This document shows positions 6,718-13,646 of a DNA stretch of 64,000 bases, in pieces. The position numbers and the translations under genes are program-made. This DNA is from Marine Group I thaumarchaeote (lineage in GTDB: Archaea > Thermoproteota > Nitrososphaeria > Nitrososphaerales > Nitrosopumilaceae): positions 1 through 64,000 of the forward strand of contig JACAST010000001.1 in the NCBI GenBank assembly GCA_013390765.1. Reading direction: 5' to 3'. Below the pieces are notes generated by a model, which saw only the letters and a list, made by a program, of their open reading frames with translations, did no database searches and had not been told where the DNA came from. Positions within the stretch are counted from its first letter, which is position 1. Each line of letters opens with the position of its first letter.

Positions 6718-7566
6718 ATGGGATGGTTCAGCAGAAAGGCAAAAAGAGCCTTGGAAGCATACAGTAAACAAACGCCTGAAGATGCGGAACAAGCAAAAAA
6801 GGAGATGGCTGCAAAAGAGGAACGAAAACGCCTGCGTTTTGATCTTGAAAAACTATTAGACAAGTATGACATGAATGATCTAAATAATTTTTGTTCAAAG
6901 TATCTTGGAGAAGCGCCTACATCCAGAGAAATACTGCAAGATGGAACGGAGAGAGAGCTTAAACCAAATAGACATACGTTTGTGAATTTTATACTAGAAT
7001 ACTATGATAAAGGGCAACTAAGAGCCGAACAAATAAAAGATTTCTCACTCAAACATAGAATCGTAACACCTAGTTTTTTTTCAGATGAAACAGAAAGTAA
7101 AGTTGGGAATGAGAATGAATTAAATGATATATTGGATGTAATTGATGAAAAATTTAAGCCTGAAATAATCATAGATGAAAAAGAGTTACAAGGTCAGCTT
7201 GCTGTATTTTTAAAAGCCGTGTATCCTGACAAGAAGATTGAAAGAGAAGTAACAACAAAAGGTGGCGATAAAATTGATATTTTAATTGACGATAACTATG
7301 TTTTGGAATTAAAAGTTCCATCTGGTAAAGATTCGCTAAGAAGTCTATCTGCACAAATTGAAGAATATATGGAAGAATTTCCATTACTGGCTGTTGTTAT
7401 AGCTGACAAGTCAGATTTAGTAAGTGATCAGGATGATAGTGAGTTTTATGACCCAGATCTTGAGAAGGGACTTACCAAAAAAATTATTGAATATGCAGAC
7501 AAATACAAAGTCAAGTATGGTATTAAGACTTTGATTTTCTCCGTTAAGAAAAGAAGCAAAAAATAG
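6718..7566 (+). CDS. PD-(D/E)XK nuclease-like protein
   Basis: The 282-residue product has a charged helical N terminus (residues 1-60), a middle helical region, and a C-terminal domain that fits the restriction-endonuclease fold. Residues 180-200 read KGGDKIDILIDDNYVLELKV, giving Asp187 and the Glu197-x-Lys199 pair in adjacent strands, preceded by a helix with conserved-looking Glu and Gln. This is the classical PD-(D/E)XK arrangement. No partner methylase is present. It follows the HNH gene by 52 bases and may have come with it or been the original downstream neighbour. The substrate is unknown. Confidence 0.65.
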   Translation: MGWFSRKAKRALEAYSKQTPEDAEQAKKEMAAKEERKRLRFDLEKLLDKYDMNDLNNFCSKYLGEAPTSREILQDGTERELKPNRHTFVNFILEYYDKGQLRAEQIKDFSLKHRIVTPSFFSDETESKVGNENELNDILDVIDEKFKPEIIIDEKELQGQLAVFLKAVYPDKKIEREVTTKGGDKIDILIDDNYVLELKVPSGKDSLRSLSAQIEEYMEEFPLLAVVIADKSDLVSDQDDSEFYDPDLEKGLTKKIIEYADKYKVKYGIKTLIFSVKKRSKK

Positions 7567-7582
7567 GATGCTGGATTTTTTC

Positions 7583-7649
7583 ATACTGTCAAATCACCAG
7601 TTTTTCTAGGCGTAAAATGTCAGTTTTACTGACAAAACGGAACTAATTT
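7583..7649 (-). repeat. 67-bp direct repeat, copy 1
   Basis: This sequence matches 8358-8424 at 63 of 67 positions, in the same orientation. It covers the stop codon and 3' side of the PepSY-like gene (minus strand). It contains a perfect inverted repeat TGTCAGT-TTT-ACTGACA and a further TGTCA. On the minus strand both copies start at or within a few bases of a stop codon, so a shared 3' end element or terminator is one reading; a small dispersed element is another. Confidence 0.85.
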
Positions 7650-8326
7650 AGCGACTGGATGTACTCGTGAAGCTTTTGCTTCTTTTCCTCAAGTGTCAGA
7701 GGAAGATACTCCTTGAACATCTGTTTCATGTCTGTCTTTTTTTGCATCTTCTCATCTTCGGACATTGTGTCCCACTGCAATTTCATCTGCATAAAGTGAA
7801 TAATCATGGCTGCTCTGTCTTGTATTGATAATGATTTGTATGCCTCGCCCATCTCCTTGAATTGGATCTTCTTTTCTGCTATCTGCTCATCAGACATTCC
7901 CTTGAAGTAATTTTTCATTTTGTCATTGTGTTTTTCACCTGAATGCTTTTTGTGGCTGTAATCCTTTTTTATCATATCAGAGACATAGAGTGCCTCACCA
8001 TTTCCTGCGTCAACTAGGACTTTGTAATATCCATGATCCTCGGTAATCAGTATGACTTTGTGAACCAGAAATCCGTTGACATCTGAAAGCTTGGCATACA
8101 TTGCCTTTCCATCCGAGACAGAATTTTCACCAACGGCCATTGCAACAGATAGAGCAATTCCATTTTTTTGCTCAAAGTCATCTCCTGATGAAACTGGAAC
8201 GGTTCCTTGAATCTGTGGATAGTTGAATTTGTCCCATTCTGCAAAGGCTGGAACAGTTAGAATTGATATCGAAAACACACCAATTACTAAAATTGCTGCA
8301 ATTGTAATTTTGGCTGATTGCTTCAC
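7643..8326 (-). CDS. Secreted PepSY-like protein
   Basis: The 227-residue protein starts with a signal peptide (MKQSAKITIAAILVIGVFSI, cleavage likely after AFA near residue 29). Residues about 40-120 look like a PepSY domain, with the typical end YYKVLVDAGNGEALYVSDM. The C-terminal half is a charged helical region rich in Lys, Met and His, with KKHSGEKH and several Met pairs, which could bind metal. It is probably exported or membrane-attached. A TATA-like box (TTTATTTATA on the minus strand near 8346-8357) sits about 25 bases before the start. The gene lies between two 67-bp direct repeats. Confidence 0.8.
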   Translation of the reverse strand: MKQSAKITIAAILVIGVFSISILTVPAFAEWDKFNYPQIQGTVPVSSGDDFEQKNGIALSVAMAVGENSVSDGKAMYAKLSDVNGFLVHKVILITEDHGYYKVLVDAGNGEALYVSDMIKKDYSHKKHSGEKHNDKMKNYFKGMSDEQIAEKKIQFKEMGEAYKSLSIQDRAAMIIHFMQMKLQWDTMSEDEKMQKKTDMKQMFKEYLPLTLEEKKQKLHEYIQSLN

Positions 8327-8357
8327 AACCTAACGGTATTTGCACTCTATAAATAAA

Positions 8358-8424
8358 ATACTGTCAAATCGGCCATTTTTCTAGGCGTAAAATGTCAGTT
8401 TTACTGACAAAACGGAACTAATTT
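8358..8424 (-). repeat. 67-bp direct repeat, copy 2
   Basis: The second copy of the repeat at 7583-7649. It lies between the end of the microprotein chain (stop at 8430) and the promoter of the PepSY-like gene. The four mismatches are clustered within a 6-base window; the palindrome TGTCAGT-TTT-ACTGACA is kept intact. Confidence 0.85.
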
Positions 8425-8429
8425 GAATT

Positions 8430-8522
8430 CTATTTTCCTTTCCATTTTTTCCTGCCAATCATGTAAATAATCCAGCCGCCAGCAAGACAGCCAATGCACA
8501 GGACAGCAATTAACTCGTTCAT
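8430..8522 (-). CDS. Micro membrane protein, 30 residues (third of chain)
   Basis: An ATG frame encodes 30 residues: a short acidic N terminus (MNEL), one hydrophobic helix with two Cys and a Gly-Gly-Trp turn, and a strongly basic end (GRKKWKGK). That predicts a single-pass membrane peptide with its C terminus in the cytoplasm. It follows the 26-residue frame at 8535-8615 with a 12-base gap. The function is unknown. Confidence 0.45.
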   Translation of the reverse strand: MNELIAVLCIGCLAGGWIIYMIGRKKWKGK

Positions 8523-8534
8523 GATGCGACCACA

Positions 8535-8615
8535 TCAGCTCAAAAATCTAATAATAAAAATTGTTGCGAGAATGCCGACGCCAATCGAAGCTAGGAGTTG
8601 TTTTCTTGTTATCAT
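8535..8615 (-). CDS. Micro membrane protein, 26 residues (second of chain)
   Basis: The frame encodes MITRKQLLASIGVGILATI followed by FIIRFLS, that is a basic N terminus and one membrane helix. Its ATG overlaps the TGA of the preceding frame (ATGA at 8612-8615 on the minus strand), a sign of translational coupling. The coupling is the main reason to believe it. The function is unknown. Confidence 0.45.
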   Translation of the reverse strand: MITRKQLLASIGVGILATIFIIRFLS

Positions 8616-8701
8616 TTGAAACCTAGAAAAGCCAGTATTGATAAAATAATTATCACAATTGGCACAACGTAATACTTGCGAATTGGATTTGTTTTGTCCA
8701 T
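8612..8701 (-). CDS. Micro membrane protein, 29 residues (first of chain)
   Basis: The frame encodes a hydrophilic basic N terminus (MDKTNPIRKYY) and one helix rich in Val, Ile and Leu ending FLGFK. It starts 18 bases after the stop of the zinc-ribbon/RGG gene on the same strand and overlaps the next frame by four bases. The order zinc-ribbon gene, then three single-helix peptides, looks like one transcript. The function is unknown. Confidence 0.45.
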   Translation of the reverse strand: MDKTNPIRKYYVVPIVIIILSILAFLGFK

Positions 8702-8719
8702 TATACTAGGATAATTTTT

Positions 8720-9070
8720 TTAGTTTCTTCTATGACTTTGAAAACATTCGCTGCAATATACTGGTTTGTCACCTTTTGGCTCGAATGGAACTTCACATTC
8801 CTTGCCGCAGTCTCCACAAGTAGCTTTGTGCATTTCACGTGGTCTTCGGTCAAATCCTCCTCTTCCGCCAGAACCTCCTCTTCCGCCAGAACCTCCTCTA
8901 CCTCCAAATCTTCCACCACCTGAGCCTCCTCGGCTTTCTGGTTTGTGTTTCGGAAAACATTCATTACAATAGACTGGTTTGTCACCTCTTGGCTCGAATG
9001 GAACTTGACATTCATTACCGCAGTCTCCACAAGTCGCCTTATGCATTTCTCGTTCTCCTCTGTATGACAT
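8720..9070 (-). CDS. Duplicated CxxC zinc-ribbon protein with RGG-rich linker
   Basis: The 116-residue protein has two near-identical zinc modules at about residues 9-41 and 83-113. Each has CGDCG, a Cys-x-Val-Pro-Phe-Glu-Pro core, GDKPVYC and a final CxxCF pattern. Between them is a Gly-Arg linker (GGRFGGRGGSGGRGG) of the RGG type found in RNA-binding proteins. This matches the small CxxC-x17-CxxC zinc-ribbon family seen in archaea and candidate phyla. An RNA-binding role is likely but inferred. A reading frame offset from this one (8701-9030) is a shadow. Confidence 0.85.
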   Translation of the reverse strand: MSYRGEREMHKATCGDCGNECQVPFEPRGDKPVYCNECFPKHKPESRGGSGGGRFGGRGGSGGRGGSGGRGGFDRRPREMHKATCGDCGKECEVPFEPKGDKPVYCSECFQSHRRN

Positions 9071-9145
9071 TTTACTACTTCTAATTTTTTATCTTAAAAG
9101 ACCTCTAATATATCTAATGGAATAAAATAGGTACAATGGGATATT

Positions 9146-9574
9146 ATGTCAAAGTCACTATCTAATTCTGATCTAAAAAAGATTCTTGAAACCACCAATG
9201 AACGAGACTTGTTTATAGTGGGACATATGTACATTGAAAACACAATAGATAGAATTTTAGAAGAAAAATTCAATATTCCTTCAAAATCAATTGATAGTAC
9301 ATTATTCACATCAAATCTCAAAATGGACATACTAACTGAATCTGGTCTGATCAAGGACAAAGTCAAAAAAAATGTCGAATTGTTGTCTAGAATCAGAAAC
9401 AGATATGCACACAAACTAGAACCAAATGAACAAAGGATTGTAAATTACATAAGAGAATTAGATTATATTGGATCTGCGCCTAAATCAACAAACACAAATA
9501 AGAAATTTGGAAAATACAGATTGTGTGTTATAGAGACATTTTCGGTTTTAGATAAAATGACAAATGAAGGATAA
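9146..9574 (+). CDS. HEPN/MltR-like protein
   Basis: The 142-residue product is all-helical. Residues 80-90 read LSRIRNRYAHK, giving the HEPN signature R-x4-H (Arg84, His89), which is the RNase active site in many HEPN toxins. The preceding segment resembles the MltR / DUF4145-like branch of HEPN proteins. It is followed after five bases by a coiled-coil gene, so the two may act together. Whether it is a toxin, a regulator or a structural HEPN cannot be told. Confidence 0.65.
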   Translation: MSKSLSNSDLKKILETTNERDLFIVGHMYIENTIDRILEEKFNIPSKSIDSTLFTSNLKMDILTESGLIKDKVKKNVELLSRIRNRYAHKLEPNEQRIVNYIRELDYIGSAPKSTNTNKKFGKYRLCVIETFSVLDKMTNEG

Positions 9575-9579
9575 AAAGA

Positions 9580-9993
9580 ATGGCTAGCGAACCAGAAAGA
9601 ATCGAGGAGGTTAGGAAGTACATTGAGGCAACCATTACTGAAATAGACAGCCATACTGAGGACATGGAAAAACTATTCAAAATGGACAGGTGGAGTAAGG
9701 ATAGCGCATTGTATGAAATTATTATCAACTCGTACGAGCGCCATAGGAATACGCTAAAACACATTCAAAAAATTGTAGATGGCGGCAAGGTGGAAAGTGG
9801 TCTCTATACGCTCAGCGCCAAGTCGGAGATTGACATGGTCAAGGAAAGGATTGAAAAATTGGAAAATGATTTAGTTAATTCAGAATCAAAATTAAGCGAC
9901 AGCGAAATTCTAGATGGATTTAGCCAGATAAAAAGTGGCGAAGCTGGCAGAATGTCGGAACGCAAGCCTAAAGAATCAGACCAATCGGATTGA
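9580..9993 (+). CDS. Coiled-coil hypothetical protein
   Basis: The 137-residue protein is helical, acidic and has a heptad-rich segment (KERIEKLENDLVNSESKL, about residues 88-105) typical of a coiled coil. The N-terminal half contains a helical pair with His and Glu residues. The C terminus is hydrophilic. It starts five bases after the HEPN-like gene and overlaps the next gene's region, so the three are probably co-transcribed. No family recognised. Confidence 0.65.
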   Translation: MASEPERIEEVRKYIEATITEIDSHTEDMEKLFKMDRWSKDSALYEIIINSYERHRNTLKHIQKIVDGGKVESGLYTLSAKSEIDMVKERIEKLENDLVNSESKLSDSEILDGFSQIKSGEAGRMSERKPKESDQSD

Positions 9994-9998
9994 TCAAG

Positions 9999-10367
9999 AT
10001 GTCGGATTCTACTGCCTCTGAACTGTTGCAAGAATGGACCAGTGCAGTAAAAAGCGGTGATCCAAAGCAGGTTACCAGTCTTTATCGGGATGATGGGATT
10101 CTGTTGGGAACCTTTTCCAACAAGGAAAGGGTCGGGCATGAATTGATCCTTGAATATTTTGAAAATTTGTTAAAATCTCCCGTTGAGGTTCAGATTGTAT
10201 CAGAAAACCCTCATGTTTTTGAGTCTGCTGCTGTAAACACCGGTCATTACAACTTTGTAACAGGTGGCAAGACGATTAATGCAAGGTTCTCGTTTGTCTA
10301 TCACAAAAGTAATGGCGAATGGAAAATTACCTCACACCATTCTTCAGTAATGCCTGAGACTGGCTAG
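9999..10367 (+). CDS. SnoaL/DUF4440-like (CaMKII association-domain fold) protein
   Basis: The 122-residue protein has the NTF2-like pattern of SgcJ/EcaC and DUF4440 proteins: LLQEWTSAVKSGDPKQVTSLYRDDGILLG at the start, then GHYNF and a final SFVYHKSNGEWKITSHHSS. The fold forms a small cone that binds ligands; no catalytic role can be assigned. ATG at 9999 is preferred over TTG at 9990. It follows the coiled-coil gene almost without a gap. Confidence 0.85.
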   Translation: MSDSTASELLQEWTSAVKSGDPKQVTSLYRDDGILLGTFSNKERVGHELILEYFENLLKSPVEVQIVSENPHVFESAAVNTGHYNFVTGGKTINARFSFVYHKSNGEWKITSHHSSVMPETG

Positions 10368-10376
10368 ATTATATTT

Positions 10377-10547
10377 TTAGACTTGGCCAAATGAAAGATC
10401 AGATTCCTGCAGCTTGTTTTTCAAATCAAGAATCTTGTTTTGCAATTTGCGAATTGGGATTATATCGTATGGTCGGTTAAATTCCATGCTGCGTAAATCA
10501 TGCTCCATCTTGTCAAGTAGCGTGTGTGGGTCTTCCTCTTCTGCCAT
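10377..10547 (-). CDS. Small helical protein, 56 residues
   Basis: An ATG frame encodes MAEEEDPHTLLDKMEHDL, then RPYDIIPIRKLQNKILDLKNKLQES, ending FGQV. It is a charged helical protein with a probable C-terminal coiled coil. It is divergent from the 65-residue gene at 10586; the 38-base gap contains an AT-rich element suited to a shared promoter. No family recognised. Confidence 0.6.
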   Translation of the reverse strand: MAEEEDPHTLLDKMEHDLRSMEFNRPYDIIPIRKLQNKILDLKNKLQESDLSFGQV

Positions 10548-10585
10548 GAAAAACCTAACTGACGGCTCTATTTATACAAAATGAA

Positions 10586-10783
10586 ATGAAAAAATCTGAG
10601 TTAAGGGAATTGGTAGCTAAATGGAAGGACCTCAAAAGAAGGTCGAAAAATCATGATCTATCTGAAAAGATAAGGCTCATCGAGCACCAATATTATCACG
10701 AGACCGGAAGGAGGCTTAAGGATGAGTTAGACGGAAAGGGTCTTCATGACCTGTACCGCCACACCACAAAGCTGATAAAATAA
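10586..10783 (+). CDS. Small basic helical protein, 65 residues
   Basis: This 65-residue protein starts MKKSELRELVAKWKDLKRRS and contains the segment EHQYYHETGRRLKDEL. It is basic, helical and lacks Cys or membrane segments. Its length and tight divergent pairing with the 56-residue gene suggest a real gene. The function is unknown. Confidence 0.6.
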   Translation: MKKSELRELVAKWKDLKRRSKNHDLSEKIRLIEHQYYHETGRRLKDELDGKGLHDLYRHTTKLIK

Positions 10784-10785
10784 AT

Positions 10786-11328
10786 CTAGATTTTTGGCAT
10801 GTCTGTTGGTATACTTTGAATAAAGTAGTATTCGATGAATCCGCCAGCCAATAACAGTCCAATTAGAATAGCCACCTCGAGCCCAATTACACGGAAATCT
10901 GAGCGGATTGAAATCCTTTTGATCATCTTATGGACTATCATGTAGCTACGAGACATTGCTATCGAATAGGCTGCAATTTCCATCAACCCAAAGGGTGACA
11001 TGAATAGGATAGTCAGCGATGGAATGTTTTCCAACATCGGGTTGGCGTCCTGCAGTACTGAAAAAGCCATTCCTGTAGAGAATGCTGCAAATGCACCCCA
11101 TGCAATGCCAAATCCTGGTATGAACATTGGAAGGGCAAGCAATATGTTGTGGGTAAATATTCCAACTGCATCTATGTCGGCAATCAACGACTCGAACTCT
11201 TCCAAAACTATTGCACTCTCCTCTTCAGAAACTTGGACCTCAGCTCCTACTACAAACGATGCGGAAAAAATTCCAAGAAATATAAAAAACAGAACAATAC
11301 GGTTTAGCATCTTTAAAACAAAAATCAT
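10786..11328 (-). CDS. SpoIIM-like (DUF95) membrane protein
   Basis: The 180-residue protein has an N-terminal hydrophobic segment (residues 10-30), then an acidic stretch, then three or four membrane helices. The segment FTHNILLALPMFIPGFGIAWGAFAAFSTGMAF matches the Asn-containing core of the SpoIIM/DUF95 family, with the later helix near residues 145-165. The family is widespread and of unknown biochemical role in archaea. The start is ATG at 11328; an internal ATG at 11310 would also keep the signal-like helix. Confidence 0.75.
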   Translation of the reverse strand: MIFVLKMLNRIVLFFIFLGIFSASFVVGAEVQVSEEESAIVLEEFESLIADIDAVGIFTHNILLALPMFIPGFGIAWGAFAAFSTGMAFSVLQDANPMLENIPSLTILFMSPFGLMEIAAYSIAMSRSYMIVHKMIKRISIRSDFRVIGLEVAILIGLLLAGGFIEYYFIQSIPTDMPKI

Positions 11329-11687
11329 CTGAACACTTGAATGTTTTCAGAGAAAAACTACCAGTTTGAAGACAGAAAAAAAATCTGTCTTCATGGTATT
11401 ATAGGGTTTATTCTTGGGCGCTTTATCTAGAATTTGCCCGGCGTTACCCTCAACACGCTTAACATCCTTACACAATTCTAGTATATAGATGCGATCTATA
11501 AATTCTATATAGATTAGGCATGAGACACATAATTTTGGGTTTTTTTATGAGGTAATTCCAAGAATAATTACGAATTCAATCTGTCCCAAATGTAAAAGAG
11601 ATCTAAGAAAGCATACCAGAAAAGAATTGGTAAAGTGTTCTTTGAAGTACTGGGTGTCAGATTGGAAAAAAAAGGATTGAGGAAGTT
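11329..11687. other. Intergenic region with hairpin and short Cys-containing frame
   Basis: About 360 bases with no convincing gene. At 11368-11392 is a perfect inverted repeat, GAAGACAG and CTGTCTTC with a 9-base A/T loop. Near 11490-11505 is a short palindrome (ATAGAT-GCG-ATCTAT). A frame at about 11574-11680 would encode a Cys-x-x-Cys piece (ICPKCKRDLRKH) but has no usable start codon, so it may be a gene remnant. A more GC-rich island lies near 11415-11450. Confidence 0.45.
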
Positions 11688-12155
11688 ATGAAGATTGTTC
11701 ATGGCAGTCCAGGTTTTGGTTCCAAACTGACAGAAGAAGAAACCGTCAAGTTTCTCACAGATAAAAAACTAAATCTATTACTAGGTACTGTTGACAAGAA
11801 CGGTGAACCATTCATACATCCTGTCTGGTTTTTGTATGAAAACGAAAAACTGTATGTTGAAACATCCAAGACGTCAAAGAAGGTTCAAAACATTCGACAC
11901 AAAAATATTGCATACTTTTGCATCGACGACGAGAATCTTCCATACAGGGGCGTCAGGGGAAAGGCTTTGGTGAAAATATCAACGGACGTTGAAAACAACA
12001 TACCGATAGCTGAAAGAATTATGATAAGGTATACTGGTGACTTGGAAAACAAAGTAGCAAAAGTATTGATGGACGGAGTAAAAGCAGGTCAATCAGCCAT
12101 CTTGGAAATTAGTCCAGTATATTATTCCACGTGGGATCACAGCGAGACTCCATGA
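11688..12155 (+). CDS. Pyridoxamine 5'-phosphate oxidase-like flavin/F420-binding protein
   Basis: The 155-residue protein is a split-barrel flavin-binding domain. Residues about 18-75 read as the family start, with LNLLLGTVDKNGEPFIHPVWFLYENEKLYVET, and YRGVRGKALV follows. Family members bind FMN or F420 and reduce small molecules. The presence of the F420 ligase CofE in the same window makes F420 a possible cofactor. The start is ATG with AGGAAG just upstream. Confidence 0.9.
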   Translation: MKIVHGSPGFGSKLTEEETVKFLTDKKLNLLLGTVDKNGEPFIHPVWFLYENEKLYVETSKTSKKVQNIRHKNIAYFCIDDENLPYRGVRGKALVKISTDVENNIPIAERIMIRYTGDLENKVAKVLMDGVKAGQSAILEISPVYYSTWDHSETP

Positions 12156-12454
12156 GATTATCCTGAATGATATTTTTCATGTAAAAGTTCTGCTTACCAA
12201 TTTTCATGTAATAAATAATCTAAGATCTAATTTCAAATGGCTTTCAATTAGGTCTATTCTTCTTCTTCTTCTTCTTCATCAATGTTAGAAGTGCTTCTGT
12301 TAGGCCTTATTGGAATGTAGATTTTTGTCATTAACTAAAATATGATAAAAAAACTAGTGGATATGAAACTAGGTTATCAAAGATTGTCTAAATTGTTATT
12401 TTCAATAGATCATTTAGAAATCAACAAATATTCTGATATCAAATCGGGGAATTG
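12156..12454. other. AT-rich intergenic region
   Basis: About 300 bases. It holds a possible 25-codon frame on the minus strand (12254-12331) with a run of seven Glu codons, described separately. The rest is AT-rich, with two copies of TTTTCATGTAA near 12174 and 12200, and no recognisable RNA gene. Confidence 0.4.
12254..12331 (-). CDS. Possible acidic micropeptide, 25 residues
   Basis: An ATG frame encodes MTKIYIPIRPNRSTSNID followed by seven Glu residues and a stop. The Glu run comes from a (TTC)7 microsatellite on the plus strand. There is no conserved motif, so the frame may be chance. The first half looks like ordinary protein rather than noise, which is the only positive sign. Confidence 0.25.
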   Translation of the reverse strand: MTKIYIPIRPNRSTSNIDEEEEEEE

Positions 12455-12928
12455 TTATTGAATTTTACATTCAATGGAAATTGATTTTGCCGTAGTATAG
12501 TAAACTAGACACAGAAGCCCAAGTGAAACAAGGCGAAGTGGGATTTCATAATATGTTAAAAATGCGGTTGCTGTCCCAGCTACAGTTCCAAATGTAGATA
12601 TGATTGAAAAACCGATCGGGCCACAGCTGCAAATTCCAGCTGAGGCGCCAATTATGGAACCAAGTAAACTTCCACCAATTTTTGTTGTACTTTTTTGTAG
12701 TGTTCTTATTCTGTAAATATTCATGGGAATTACAACCGCCGACATAAAAGAAATGGCGACAAGCAATGTAAAACCAAACGCCCTGTCTTCAATTACATGA
12801 ATCACAAAAAGGGGTTCAATGAAAAGAAATTCAGACAATATAGATAGCGGTATAAGCATACAAACAAAAATTATTCCGGCAAGAAGAACATATGAATAAC
12901 TTGAAAACACCAGCTTAAAATGATTCAA
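12455..12928 (-). CDS. Membrane protein paired with DsbA-like protein
   Basis: The 157-residue protein has four or five membrane helices. Residues about 85-105 include GASAGICSCGPIGFSI, a Gly-rich helix with a Cys-x-Cys pair, unusual for a membrane segment and possibly redox-active or metal-binding. It starts one base after the stop of the DsbA-like gene, so the two are co-transcribed. The family is not known to me; an electron-passing or metal-handling partner of the DsbA-like protein is a guess. Confidence 0.75.
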   Translation of the reverse strand: MNHFKLVFSSYSYVLLAGIIFVCMLIPLSILSEFLFIEPLFVIHVIEDRAFGFTLLVAISFMSAVVIPMNIYRIRTLQKSTTKIGGSLLGSIIGASAGICSCGPIGFSIISTFGTVAGTATAFLTYYEIPLRLVSLGLLCLVYYTTAKSISIECKIQ

Positions 12929-12929
12929 T

Positions 12930-13604
12930 TCAAAGCATTGATTCTATCGTTGCTGCAAATACAGAGTATGGTTGTGCTCCAGCAAATTTTTTTGTTGTAC
13001 CATCCGATGAAATTATGATAAATGTTGGCGTAGATTGTGCGCCCTGTTTTACCGCTTCGTTATAATTTGCCTTGACACGTATTTTATACTTTGAAGAATC
13101 CATACAGTCATTAAATTCATCCATGTTCATCTCCAATGTGAATGCAAATGAGTTGAGTCTGTCTTGGTTAGCCCACCCACTGTCAGGTGCTCCATCTTGA
13201 AAAGTGTAAAGCATTGTGTGGTACTCCCAATACTTTCCTTGATCCTCAGCACAGTAAGATGCTTGTGCAGCTGTTATGGAATCACGCCCCAAGAATGGCA
13301 GATCGACAAAAACTAGTTTTGCCTTTCCTGTTTCTATATAATTATCAATTATAGTAGATCTAGTATTGTGGAACCAGTAGTAACAAGATTCACATTGGTA
13401 GTCACCAAACTCTACTATTGTTATAGGAGCGCTCTCTGAACCTAATGCAGGTGAACCGTTTTCAAGATTTATTGTCGATTCTGTTTTCATACCCATCCCA
13501 CCTGGATTGTTGTCCCAGCCACTTTGAAATGAGGTAAAGAGAGTAACCACAATTAAAACAATACCAACAAATGTCCCTGCAACGATAATAGTTTTAGCGT
13601 CCAT
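12930..13604 (-). CDS. DsbA-like thioredoxin-fold protein, membrane-anchored
   Basis: The 224-residue protein has an N-terminal membrane anchor (residues 5-25) and a DsbA-type thioredoxin domain. The active site is Cys71-Glu-Ser-Cys74 within FGDYQCESCYYWF, and the cis-Pro loop is QSTPTFIII. It should act outside the cell membrane in forming or shuffling disulfides. The ATG at 13604 is followed by the anchor helix. The membrane-protein gene follows directly. Confidence 0.92.
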   Translation of the reverse strand: MDAKTIIVAGTFVGIVLIVVTLFTSFQSGWDNNPGGMGMKTESTINLENGSPALGSESAPITIVEFGDYQCESCYYWFHNTRSTIIDNYIETGKAKLVFVDLPFLGRDSITAAQASYCAEDQGKYWEYHTMLYTFQDGAPDSGWANQDRLNSFAFTLEMNMDEFNDCMDSSKYKIRVKANYNEAVKQGAQSTPTFIIISSDGTTKKFAGAQPYSVFAATIESML

Positions 13605-13646
13605 TTCATATTAGATTTTTTTAGAATTAAAAAAGCTATGCAAGTT

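Noticed and set aside
8701-9030. 109-residue frame overlapping the zinc-ribbon gene
   Set aside because: It runs in another phase of the same strand and repeats the same DNA; the frame at 8720-9070 has the conserved Cys pattern.
11574-11680. Zinc-knuckle frame as a gene
   Set aside because: There is no ATG, GTG or TTG in frame before the Cys motif and a stop lies upstream; kept only as a possible remnant.
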